A stretch of DNA of 64,000 nucleotides, taken from NCBI GenBank assembly GCA_021773135.1, contig JAJFKP010000051.1:267600-331599 (forward strand), in the 5' to 3' direction. Under the pieces are notes generated by a model, which saw nothing but the letters and a program-made list of their open reading frames with translations, did no database searches and was not told the DNA's origin. The position numbers and the translations under genes are program-made. This stretch comes from Woeseiaceae bacterium. Lineage in GTDB: Bacteria; Pseudomonadota; Gammaproteobacteria; Steroidobacterales; Woeseiaceae. Positions 20,454-28,440 of the stretch are shown piece by piece (the first letter of the stretch is position 1; each line of letters starts with the position of its first letter).

Positions 20454-22760
20454 CGAATCCAGCAGCGTCCGCACCTGCTGAACGTCGGGATATCGTTGTG
20501 CCAGAACCGCCGCAACCTCCCGTGCAGCGGCAGAATCTCCCTGGTCTCGATACATCGTTGCCAATGCCCAATGGATATCAAAATCTGCAGGAAATCGATC
20601 TTTGACTTCCGACAACAGTTTGGTCGCCGCTTCAGGTTGTCCTAGCGAATTTAATGCAACCGCATAAACATAGGCATAGCGAGCGTTGTCCGGGCTCGCT
20701 TCAACAGCCATTCTGAGCGCTTCCAAGCCCTCATCCTGACGATTGCTGCGCACCAGAAGAAGCCCAAGTGAATGATGTAAATCGGCTGCACCCCGATCCA
20801 GCTCCAAGCCCTCACGCAGAAGCGCCTCGGCATCACCATCGCGACCTGTGCGGCGATAAAAATCCGCATAATTGATGCGCGCAAACAGGGAATCCGGCGC
20901 GACTCGTAACGCGGTTTGATACGCCGCTTCCGCCGCGGCCACATTGCCGGCATCGGCATACAGGCTTCCCAGGTTCGCGTGCGCCTCCGGTCGTTCCGCA
21001 ATGGCCATCAGCGCCTCCACAAGTTCGATCTCCGCTGCTGCGAAAGCGCGCTGGAATCCGGGCGCCAACAAAGACCGGAACGGCGATACCTGCCTGACAG
21101 CTTCGATGCGAACGGCCCGTAACGAATCGGCAAGTAGCGGGCCTGCCCACTCAGCCCGAGCCTCCGGCGGGAGTCCCGGTAAAGCGCGTAAAGCCCCTAT
21201 TCTGACGAATGGGTCACCGTTGCCAAGCCCGGTCCGAATAGCGGCGGCGACCTCTTGAGATACCGGTGACTGCAACGCCGCGAGTGCCGTGCCTCTGGCG
21301 ATGCCGGGATGAGTGCTATCGCCGATAACCTCCAGGAGTTGCGCATTGGCGTCTGGCTCACCAATCCGTGCGGCGTGTATCGAGTATCCGTAATGAGTAC
21401 GGTCGGTGCCTCCGTACCAGTCGGTCACGACAGCGACTGCCCAATCGGCGCCCTGATCGCTATGGCACTGATTGCAGGCATTCGGGGCGCCCGTTTGCAG
21501 CGCAAGGTCGGGGCGCGGCACTCGAAAACTATGGTCGCGTCGACCATCGACCACCATATAGTCGCGCGAGGTCATATGACAATCAACGCAACCGACCGCG
21601 TCGACAGCATGGCGATGATGTTTCGTATTCGAAAATTTTTGCGGAAGATGGCAGGTCGCACAGATTGCGTTGGGGTCGGCTCCGGTGTGCAGATCGCCGC
21701 TGTGCGGATTGTGGCAGTCGCTGCAACTGACACCCGCCTGGTACATGCGACTCTGCAAAAACGATCCGTATACATACACCTCTTCACGAATCTGCCCGTC
21801 CGGAAAATACAGGCCGTCGTCGAGCAATACGGGCGCGTGCGTATCGAGCAGCGAATGACCGAACTCATAGTCTGCAGCGATTACGCTACGCCGCGCATGG
21901 CAGCGGCCACATGCTTCCGGTTGTTGCGGCACCTGCATACGCAGCTCACTGCGTGCGGCAATGCCGGTTGCAGGATCCATGACCCAGACTGCGCGGCCCG
22001 CATCGTCGAGATTGACGGGCAAACCATACTGGCGATCAAACTCCTTGACTGCCGCCTGTGCGACATGCACCGAAGCCGGGCCATGACAACTCTCGCAACC
22101 TACGTTGATTTCAAACCAGTTCGTGTCAAATGTATTGCTGGCCACGTCATAGTTCTTGGTGAGGTTCGTCGAATGACACTCGGCGCACATAAAATTCCAG
22201 TTTTGTTCACGACCGGTCCAGTGCAGTTCATCGCCACTCTCGATCGGCTCATCCGGATAGATGTGATACCAGCGCTGTCCGCCGGCCGGCGCAGGTCGGG
22301 AATCCCATGCAAGCGGCAACGTTTGCAGCCGCCCGTCCGGGAATTCGATCAGGTATTGCTGTAACGGCTCGATGCCAAAGGTATAGGAGACCAGGAACTC
22401 CTCCATGTCGCCAGCGGCATTGTCTGTCGCGACAAAAAAATCGTTGCCACGGCTGAAAAACCGGCTCGTCGTGTTGAAATGTGTAAATTCAACGCCGGAA
22501 AAATCACCGAGTACCGTGTCCGGCGTCGCGTGCTGCATTGCGAGCGCGTGATGCGATCCCTGCCACAATGCGTATTCTTCCTGGTGGCAGCCGCGGCACG
22601 ATTCGGACCCCTGATATGCGGCCTGTGCATCCGACAGGGTCGGCACGGATTGTTTTGCCGGAGAACAGGCTGCGAACAGAAAGGCAGTGCACAGAATAAA
22701 TTGGCGCAAGGAGGTTCCCGCAATATCTGATCCAAATATCGCGAATTTGGCGAACCGCAT
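20448..22760 (-). CDS. Octaheme cytochrome c lipoprotein with TPR repeats
   Basis: 770 aa from ATG 22760, with AGGAAG 7 bp upstream; a longer frame to 22868 lacks a signal peptide at its start. Lipoprotein signal FLFAACS (Cys 32). Eight CxxCH heme sites are visible in order: CRGCH, CAECH, CESCH, CGRCH, CSDCH, CATCH, CVDCH and CNQCH, in a cytochrome c554/c552-like layout. The last third has HEAT-like then TPR repeats (ANLGSLYADAGNVAAAEAAY, DLHHSLGLLLVRSNRQ). Probably periplasmic electron transfer anchored to a membrane, with TPRs for docking. The substrate is unknown; nitrite or hydroxylamine chemistry is possible but unproven. Confidence 0.88.
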   Translation of the reverse strand: MRFAKFAIFGSDIAGTSLRQFILCTAFLFAACSPAKQSVPTLSDAQAAYQGSESCRGCHQEEYALWQGSHHALAMQHATPDTVLGDFSGVEFTHFNTTSRFFSRGNDFFVATDNAAGDMEEFLVSYTFGIEPLQQYLIEFPDGRLQTLPLAWDSRPAPAGGQRWYHIYPDEPIESGDELHWTGREQNWNFMCAECHSTNLTKNYDVASNTFDTNWFEINVGCESCHGPASVHVAQAAVKEFDRQYGLPVNLDDAGRAVWVMDPATGIAARSELRMQVPQQPEACGRCHARRSVIAADYEFGHSLLDTHAPVLLDDGLYFPDGQIREEVYVYGSFLQSRMYQAGVSCSDCHNPHSGDLHTGADPNAICATCHLPQKFSNTKHHRHAVDAVGCVDCHMTSRDYMVVDGRRDHSFRVPRPDLALQTGAPNACNQCHSDQGADWAVAVVTDWYGGTDRTHYGYSIHAARIGEPDANAQLLEVIGDSTHPGIARGTALAALQSPVSQEVAAAIRTGLGNGDPFVRIGALRALPGLPPEARAEWAGPLLADSLRAVRIEAVRQVSPFRSLLAPGFQRAFAAAEIELVEALMAIAERPEAHANLGSLYADAGNVAAAEAAYQTALRVAPDSLFARINYADFYRRTGRDGDAEALLREGLELDRGAADLHHSLGLLLVRSNRQDEGLEALRMAVEASPDNARYAYVYAVALNSLGQPEAATKLLSEVKDRFPADFDIHWALATMYRDQGDSAAAREVAAVLAQRYPDVQQVRTLLDSL

Positions 22761-22871
22761 TTTGTTGCTTCCTTTCAATAATCTCCGCAGAGACACAATG
22801 CAGTTGCCCTTTGCAGTTTCTGGTTGTGACCCGCTTTGCGCTGGTCGTCGTCGAACTGCCCTAATCAATGA

Positions 22872-23084
22872 CTATTCGGCGATTACGTTTTCCGCCTGCG
22901 GGCCTTTCTGGCCCTGGGTCACTTCCATGGAAACTTTCTGCCCCTCTTTGAGAGTCTTAAAGCCTTCCATTTGAATCGTGCTGTGATGAACAAATACATC
23001 CTGCCCACCTTCACGCTCGATAAAGCCAAATCCCTTGTCGTCATTGAACCATTTTACGGTTCCCGTAACTCTTTCCCCTGACAT
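22872..23084 (-). CDS. cspA: Cold-shock domain protein
   Basis: 70 aa OB-fold single-strand nucleic-acid-binding protein with RNP1 (KGFGFIE) and RNP2 (DVFVHH). Acts as an RNA chaperone. AAGAGGT lies about 8 bp before the start. The 250 bp upstream (23085-23334) is empty and AT-rich near the gene, compatible with a long structured leader as in other csp genes. The paralogue number is unknown, so the symbol is generic. Confidence 0.93.
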   Translation of the reverse strand: MSGERVTGTVKWFNDDKGFGFIEREGGQDVFVHHSTIQMEGFKTLKEGQKVSMEVTQGQKGPQAENVIAE

Positions 23085-23334
23085 ATCTACCTCTTAAGAA
23101 AAACTCGCCAGTAGCAACCAGCGCTAATCGGACACGCATGAAGCGAAGCCACAAATAGTCTACTCGCAAATAAGTTGTGAGGCCCATTTTTAGCGCTTGG
23201 CAAATCGCGCCTGCATGCGAAATGCCCTAGCTAAAATACCTAAATGCGTGAATTTTCGATGTCTTTTCGGATCGCAAGACGAATCTCGCCGAAATTTCAT
23301 GGGCCTGATGGGCGCGCTTCGTGCGCTGAAAGTG

Positions 23335-24441
23335 CTATAAGCCAACCGCTGAAATCAGCGGTTTGGCGAACAGTGAAATCAATACCAGGCTGACGCCACC
23401 AATGAGCAAAGCCGCAAACAGGCCGAGGATAAACGGGCGCGCGCCGATTTGCCGGATGCCGGAGAACATCGACGTCAGGCCAACGGCCGCCATTGCCAAC
23501 AGCAGGCACGCTTCCGCAGCATCACGAACAAACCTGACAAGATCCGCCCACTGATCCTGATCAAGAACCCCAAACGCTTTGTCGCCATAATCTCCGACGG
23601 TGCGAAGCGCCGACATCACGGCGAACCCGATGATGAACCACGGAATCAGTGTCCACCAACGGCCGGTTGGGGCATCTTCGGTGCCGCGATTTGATCCATA
23701 CAAAATTCCGACCAGTGGAATAACGGCAATCATGCACAGGTTTCTGACCAGTTTGGTGACCGTTGCGATATCGAGCGCAACCGGGGCGTTGTATTGTGCT
23801 TCGTACATCAGGCCTGCACCCGCAACCTGCGCCGTCTCATGAATTGACGTACCCAGAAACAGGCCTGCCAGCGCTGGCTCATCTGCAAACAGGTAGTAAC
23901 CGAGAATCGGATAAAAGAACATCGCCGCCAGGCCGAACACCGTGATGCAGGCGATTGAATAACTGACCTCTGATTCGTTCGCTTTGATCAGCGGCGCGGT
24001 TGCAACGATTGCGGTCGCACCGCAGATACTGGTGCCAACCGCAATCAGGCCGCTCAGTTGGCGCGACAAATTCATCGAGCGTCCAAGGAAGCCGACGACC
24101 GTCAGTCCGATGCCAATCGCGGCGACAACGAACGGCAGCGCAACGAGTGTAAACCGACCCGCACCGAGGAGGCTCAGGCGTATGCCGAGCAACATAATGC
24201 CGATGCGAAGGATGGTTGATGTGCAAAACTTGAGACCCGGATTCAGACCGATTGGCAATTTGAAAATGTTGGCGACCAGCATGCCGAGGATAATCGCCAT
24301 CATGATCGCGCTCACCGGGCTTCTAGCAAAACCGAGCACTGATTCGCCAAACCACTCGGCAACATATCCGGCCGCGAATGAAATCAGGACCGCGAGGCCG
24401 ATGCCGGCCCACCAGAGGGGGCTTCTGAAACTGTTAGTCAC
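23335..24441 (-). CDS. YeiH-family putative sulfate/anion exporter (UPF0324)
   Basis: 368 aa, about ten transmembrane helices. Typical segments: SAIMMAIILGMLVANIF, GLKFCTSTILRIGIMLLGIR, AVGTSICGATAIVATAP and GLFLGTSIHETAQVAGAG. Family members are linked to sulfate or taurine-derived anion export but are poorly studied. Starts 17 bp after the alpha-hydroxy-acid oxidase gene, so probably co-transcribed; the pair may handle a small acid and its breakdown product. Confidence 0.88.
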   Translation of the reverse strand: MTNSFRSPLWWAGIGLAVLISFAAGYVAEWFGESVLGFARSPVSAIMMAIILGMLVANIFKLPIGLNPGLKFCTSTILRIGIMLLGIRLSLLGAGRFTLVALPFVVAAIGIGLTVVGFLGRSMNLSRQLSGLIAVGTSICGATAIVATAPLIKANESEVSYSIACITVFGLAAMFFYPILGYYLFADEPALAGLFLGTSIHETAQVAGAGLMYEAQYNAPVALDIATVTKLVRNLCMIAVIPLVGILYGSNRGTEDAPTGRWWTLIPWFIIGFAVMSALRTVGDYGDKAFGVLDQDQWADLVRFVRDAAEACLLLAMAAVGLTSMFSGIRQIGARPFILGLFAALLIGGVSLVLISLFAKPLISAVGL

Positions 24442-24458
24442 TTGGTTTTAATCCGGGT

Positions 24459-25646
24459 TTATGCTGGCTTCTTTGAGGATTTCTGGATGTATTTCGGGCC
24501 CAGTTTCTGCACCGAATTACAGCCGACCAGCGCCATGCTACGTTCGACCTCAGACCGAAGCAATCCCAGCGCATGTTCGACCCCGCGCTGGCCGCCGGCG
24601 GCCAGCCCGAACAGGTATCCGCGTCCGATGCTGCAGGCCGTAGCGCCAAGAGCGAGGGCCTTGATGACGTGCGTGCCGCGGCGAATACCGCCATCGCAAA
24701 TGATCTCCAGCCGATCCCCCAGTTCGTCCGCGATCGGCGCAATACAGTCTACTGGCGCAGGTGCCGTTTCGAGCTGGCGGCCGCCGTGATTCGACAGCAT
24801 TACAGCGGTCGCGCCTGAGTCCGCAGCCTTCCGCGCATCGGCCGCAGTTTGTATGCCCTTCACGACCAGGGGTCCGTCCCAGAGTTCGGCCAGCCATTCG
24901 ACATCTTTCCATGTAATCGAGCGATCAAACTGGCTGTTAATGTACTCCATCACGCCATCCCCAATCTCGGTGGACGCGCTTGCGCTGTTGATGACGTTCA
25001 CCATATCGAAATTGGGCTTCATGATGGCTCTGATTGACCATGGCAAATGCCTCGCGTAGCTCAGCACGCTGCGCAGATTGAATTTCGGCGGTATACCAAA
25101 TCCCGTAACGAGATCGCGCTCCCGATTCCCTGCCACCGGTGTATCGACTGTCAGGCAAAGAGCCGCGTAATTCTGTTCTTTGCAGCGCTTTATAAAGTCT
25201 CGTGAAATGGCGCGGTCCTTGAACATATAAACCTGGTACATCTTCGGGCCAGGAGACACCGCTGCAATGTCTTCTATTGAAGTTGTTCCGAGGGTGGAGA
25301 GACTGTAGATCGTCTCGAAATCATGGGCTGCACGAACAACCGCGGGCTCAGCCTCATGATGAAAGATTCGCGAGGCGCCGGTAGGCGCGAGGAATACCGG
25401 CCAGCCAATCCGTTGGCCGAGCACCGTGGTTTCCGTATTGATGCGACTGACATCGGATAGCTGGCTTGGCAGCAGCTCATAGTCATTGAAGGCGTCCGTG
25501 TTGCGACTGAGCGTAAACTCATCGTCCGCTCCGCCGTCCAGGTAATTGAATATCGGCCACGGCAGGTTCCGCTTTGCGAGAACACGCAGATCAGTGACGT
25601 TGTGACAATCACCAAGCCGACGAATGGTCGATTTTCTACGCTGCAT
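24459..25646 (-). CDS. FMN-dependent alpha-hydroxy-acid oxidase/dehydrogenase
   Basis: 395 aa TIM-barrel flavoprotein of the lactate dehydrogenase/glycolate oxidase/mandelate dehydrogenase group. Seen: N-terminal FNYLDGGADDEFTLSRN, FLAPTGAS, YQVYMFKDR, LVVKGIQ (FMN lysine), LSNHGGRQLE (catalytic His and Arg) and ICDGGIRRGTHVIKALALGA. Oxidises an L-2-hydroxy acid, probably lactate or a relative, passing electrons to O2 or quinone. A region near 200-235 (LPWSIRAIMKPNFDM) may help membrane association, as in lactate dehydrogenases. Substrate uncertain. Confidence 0.9.
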   Translation of the reverse strand: MQRRKSTIRRLGDCHNVTDLRVLAKRNLPWPIFNYLDGGADDEFTLSRNTDAFNDYELLPSQLSDVSRINTETTVLGQRIGWPVFLAPTGASRIFHHEAEPAVVRAAHDFETIYSLSTLGTTSIEDIAAVSPGPKMYQVYMFKDRAISRDFIKRCKEQNYAALCLTVDTPVAGNRERDLVTGFGIPPKFNLRSVLSYARHLPWSIRAIMKPNFDMVNVINSASASTEIGDGVMEYINSQFDRSITWKDVEWLAELWDGPLVVKGIQTAADARKAADSGATAVMLSNHGGRQLETAPAPVDCIAPIADELGDRLEIICDGGIRRGTHVIKALALGATACSIGRGYLFGLAAGGQRGVEHALGLLRSEVERSMALVGCNSVQKLGPKYIQKSSKKPA

Positions 25647-25827
25647 GCGAATTCATTATTATGTCGTTCCGAGCTTGGCTGGCACCGGTAGAGAATAACA
25701 TCGGAAAGTGCACCAGACCGCGGTCGAAATCAATCCAGATTCGTTAACAACCAGCGAATGCCATCGATTGGCAACATCGGCGCATGAATGTGTTGACCCA
25801 TTCCCGGCGGCAGACTAAGTTGCCGAC

Positions 25828-27213
25828 ATGATTGGCAAGATGAATCTGCAAGGTAATACAACGGAGTACGCTCTGCCATTTTATGGCGGCGACAGTCGTC
25901 GCATGACGACCGCCTGGGTGGTGCTGGGACTGGTGTCACTCATTCTTGCGGGAATATTTTCTCTGCTGCTGGTGTTGGCGCGCACGCCGATCGTCCAGGG
26001 TTGGATACCATTCATTGATTTTTTCCAGGTTTCCCTGGTCGTCCACGTTACGCTGTCGGTGCTCATATGGCTGCTCTCCATGTCAGCTGCATTGTGGAGC
26101 CTGTGCGCAGCAGATGAGCGTCCGTTGCTCGACCGACTGTCATTCGGCATGGCCGCAATTGGCACGGCAATTATCGTGATTGCGCCATTTGCCGGCGCCG
26201 GCAATCCGCAGATGAGTAACTATGTTCCGGTTTTGCAGCACCCGCTGTTTTTCACTGGATTGAGCCTGTTCGCATTTGGCATCGCCAGCCACGTATTACG
26301 TACGCTGTATACGTGGCGAGGAATCAGTGCAAACCTGAGCGGCGGTGAAGCACTTCAGTTCGGTGTGTTTTTGTCGGCAATCGTGTCCGGGGTTGCTCTC
26401 GCTGCAGTGCTCGTCTCCATGCTGGGTATTCCGGCCGAAATGGACGGCCAGATCTACTTCGAGTTCTTATTCTGGGGCGGCGGTCACGTCATGCAGTTTA
26501 GTTACACCTTACTGATGATGATCAGCTGGGTGGTGCTCGCGCATGCCAGTGGATGCCACCTGGAACTAACGCCACGCCTGACGCTTATTTTCCAGCTGTT
26601 CCTGGTGTTGCCGATCATCGTGGTGCCGTTCCTGTACCTGGCCCACGACGTGGTTTCGCCGGGTCACCGCCTGGCTTTTACAGAACTGATGAAGTACGGG
26701 GGTCTGTCCTGCCTGCCGCTGGGGATTGCGGTGTTATCGAGCTTCCTAAACGCCGAACGTCTGCACGGTGAGGCGACCTATTTGCGGGCGGCTCTGTGGA
26801 GCTCGCTGTTGCTGTTTGCGACCGGCGGTGTTCTCGGGTTCATGATCTCCGGCCTGGACATCGTCATTCCGGCCCACTATCACGGTGCTACGGTCGGCGT
26901 CACGGTCGCGCTGATGGGTCTGACCTACTATCTTTTGCCGCGACTCGGATTCGGGCCGCTACCCGCAAGAATGGCCTTTTGGCAGCCGCTGCTCTACGGC
27001 GGCGGACAGCTACTGCACATCGCCGGTCTTGCGTGGACAGGCGGCTACGGCGTGCAGAGAAAGACTGCGGGGCTTGCGCAAGGGGTCGATCGGTTCGGAG
27101 AAATCGCCGGTATGGGCCTGATGGGATTCGGTGGCCTGATATCTGTCATCGGCGGCCTCCTGTTTTTGGTTGTTGCGTGGAAATCGATGCGCGCCAAAGG
27201 AGATCAGGCGTGA
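25828..27213 (+). CDS. Divergent heme-copper oxidoreductase subunit I (gNOR-like)
   Basis: 461 aa, about 12 transmembrane helices. Heme ligands of the superfamily are in place: H73 in helix II (SLVVHVTLSVLIW) and H350/H352 in helix X (PAHYHGATVG). The metal site has H220 (WGGGHVMQF), but where oxidases have His-His there is H273-D274 (LYLAHDVVSPGH), and no Tyr follows H220. As I recall, a two-His one-Asp site marks the gNOR family, so NO reduction is a better guess than O2 reduction. Start uncertain (ATG 25828 or 25840). Overlaps a 62-aa membrane protein by 4 bp. No CuA or cytochrome c gene is adjacent, so its electron donor is unknown. Confidence 0.8.
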   Translation: MIGKMNLQGNTTEYALPFYGGDSRRMTTAWVVLGLVSLILAGIFSLLLVLARTPIVQGWIPFIDFFQVSLVVHVTLSVLIWLLSMSAALWSLCAADERPLLDRLSFGMAAIGTAIIVIAPFAGAGNPQMSNYVPVLQHPLFFTGLSLFAFGIASHVLRTLYTWRGISANLSGGEALQFGVFLSAIVSGVALAAVLVSMLGIPAEMDGQIYFEFLFWGGGHVMQFSYTLLMMISWVVLAHASGCHLELTPRLTLIFQLFLVLPIIVVPFLYLAHDVVSPGHRLAFTELMKYGGLSCLPLGIAVLSSFLNAERLHGEATYLRAALWSSLLLFATGGVLGFMISGLDIVIPAHYHGATVGVTVALMGLTYYLLPRLGFGPLPARMAFWQPLLYGGGQLLHIAGLAWTGGYGVQRKTAGLAQGVDRFGEIAGMGLMGFGGLISVIGGLLFLVVAWKSMRAKGDQA

Positions 27214-27398
27214 GTGAAATTCTGATATTTACGCTGAACGGGATATTCATTTACCTGGTATCGGACTGGATCGTAAGAAAAATTGAGGCACTGCAGGGTG
27301 GCGTATTGAAGTACCGGCAAATCGTGTTTTTCGCGATCTTCCTGTCACTAGCTCTGACGACGTTTCAAATGCTGCGCTTGTTGTTACAGTCTGGCTGA
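27210..27398 (+). CDS. 62-aa membrane partner of the gNOR-like subunit
   Basis: GTG start at 27210 overlapping the previous stop by 4 bp, with AGGAG 7 bp upstream, so a real translationally coupled gene although very short. Sequence: two hydrophobic helices (LIFTLNGIFIYLVSDWIV and IVFFAIFLSLALTTFQML) joined by a charged loop. Likely a small accessory subunit of the preceding oxidoreductase. No homologue recognised. Confidence 0.75.
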   Translation: MSEILIFTLNGIFIYLVSDWIVRKIEALQGGVLKYRQIVFFAIFLSLALTTFQMLRLLLQSG

Positions 27399-27532
27399 GC
27401 ACCCGGTTTGCGTGAAATCCTACCTGCGCTGCCGGCAGGTGCGAGCTGACAACTATTGCACTAAAGACTAAAGCGCACGGACACAATATCCACGAATATC
27501 AATGCGCGCATATTGCTCTGAAAACGCGGTAC

Positions 27533-27937
27533 CTAATGGTGCGGGATATCCAGCTTGCCGTGCAGCCGCGAATCAAAACTCGAGAAATGGTTTGCAAACC
27601 AGTCGGAGAGCCGTTCCTGTAACAGCGGCAATCCGTTGTCGGGATCATCTGCATAGACATCCATCAGCTCGCGAATCTGGTCAAGCAGTTCTTCATGGTC
27701 GTCTTTGTGTGGCTCATATTGGTCGTAAGCCGCCTGCTTCATCACACGCTCCTCCAGCGCAAAATGCGCGGAAATCGTCGCGTGAATATCACCAAGAAAC
27801 TGCTCAATAGAGCCGCGATCACGTCGATTTTTCATTTCGTCGTACAACGCGTTCACTAGCTCGATCATTTCACGATGCTCGTGATCGACAGAATCAATGC
27901 CAACCGAATATTCAGATTTCCAGGCGAGAAAAGTCAT
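27533..27937 (-). CDS. Bacteriohemerythrin
   Basis: 134 aa four-helix diiron protein. The full ligand set is present at standard spacing: H21, H58, E62, H77, H81, H117 and D122 (DHEH, HFALEER, HKDDH, NHFSSFD). Binds O2 or NO at a non-heme diiron centre; relatives deliver or sequester O2, or protect against NO. Eight bp after the 164-aa gene and last in the operon that begins at 33317, so co-expressed with the CuA oxidoreductase. A short hairpin (ACCTGC/GCAGGT near 27422) lies beyond it, between convergent genes. Confidence 0.93.
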   Translation of the reverse strand: MTFLAWKSEYSVGIDSVDHEHREMIELVNALYDEMKNRRDRGSIEQFLGDIHATISAHFALEERVMKQAAYDQYEPHKDDHEELLDQIRELMDVYADDPDNGLPLLQERLSDWFANHFSSFDSRLHGKLDIPHH

Positions 27938-27945
27938 CGTTTACG

Positions 27946-28440
27946 TTACTCAACTACAAAGGTGTTGGTTAGATTGTCGAATCCGATTACCAGGTTCTGG
28001 CCTGGCGCGATTTGCAGATTTGCAGTGTGCTCATAGTCAAAGCCTGCGTTGCCGCCCGAGTCGTTCATGCCGATAAACAGCTGATACTTGCCGGCGGGAA
28101 GCGTGCTCCGGTGGTAGATATTGATCTTGCCGTCCTGCCACAGGCCGCTTGGCAGCAGCGTTTCTGCAAACAGCACTTCATTGTCAGCGCGCACCTCGAC
28201 ATACGCCGAGTGTCGCTCGCGCGGACAGGCATTGGGTTTACGCATATTGGGTGGCAGCTCGTTCATTTCTTCCTGGGTCAATTGGCGACACTCACCGACC
28301 CGCTCTGCGGCATGCGAGAAACTCAGAGAAATTATGGCGTCCTGCTGGCTGAGCATTCGGTATTCGGGCCAGACTGACAAGAGCCCGATAACGGCAGCGA
28401 ACGCTGTGTAGGTCACGCACTGGCCCAGCACTCGACTCAT
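27946..28440 (-). CDS. Membrane-anchored protein of unknown function in the oxidoreductase operon
   Basis: 164 aa. One N-terminal transmembrane helix or uncleaved signal (about 8-25), then a periplasmic beta-rich domain with two or three Cys (GECRQL, NACPRE) and a motif LPAGKYQLFIGMNDSGGNAG resembling carbohydrate-binding or Ig-like beta folds. Overlaps the cytochrome b fusion gene by 4 bp. Unrecognised family; possibly an assembly factor or subunit. Confidence 0.72.
   Translation of the reverse strand: MSRVLGQCVTYTAFAAVIGLLSVWPEYRMLSQQDAIISLSFSHAAERVGECRQLTQEEMNELPPNMRKPNACPRERHSAYVEVRADNEVLFAETLLPSGLWQDGKINIYHRSTLPAGKYQLFIGMNDSGGNAGFDYEHTANLQIAPGQNLVIGFDNLTNTFVVE

Noticed and set aside
20944..22364. 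Large plus-strand frames opposite the octaheme cytochrome
   Set aside because: The minus strand shows eight CxxCH motifs and a lipoprotein signal; the opposite frames have no motifs.
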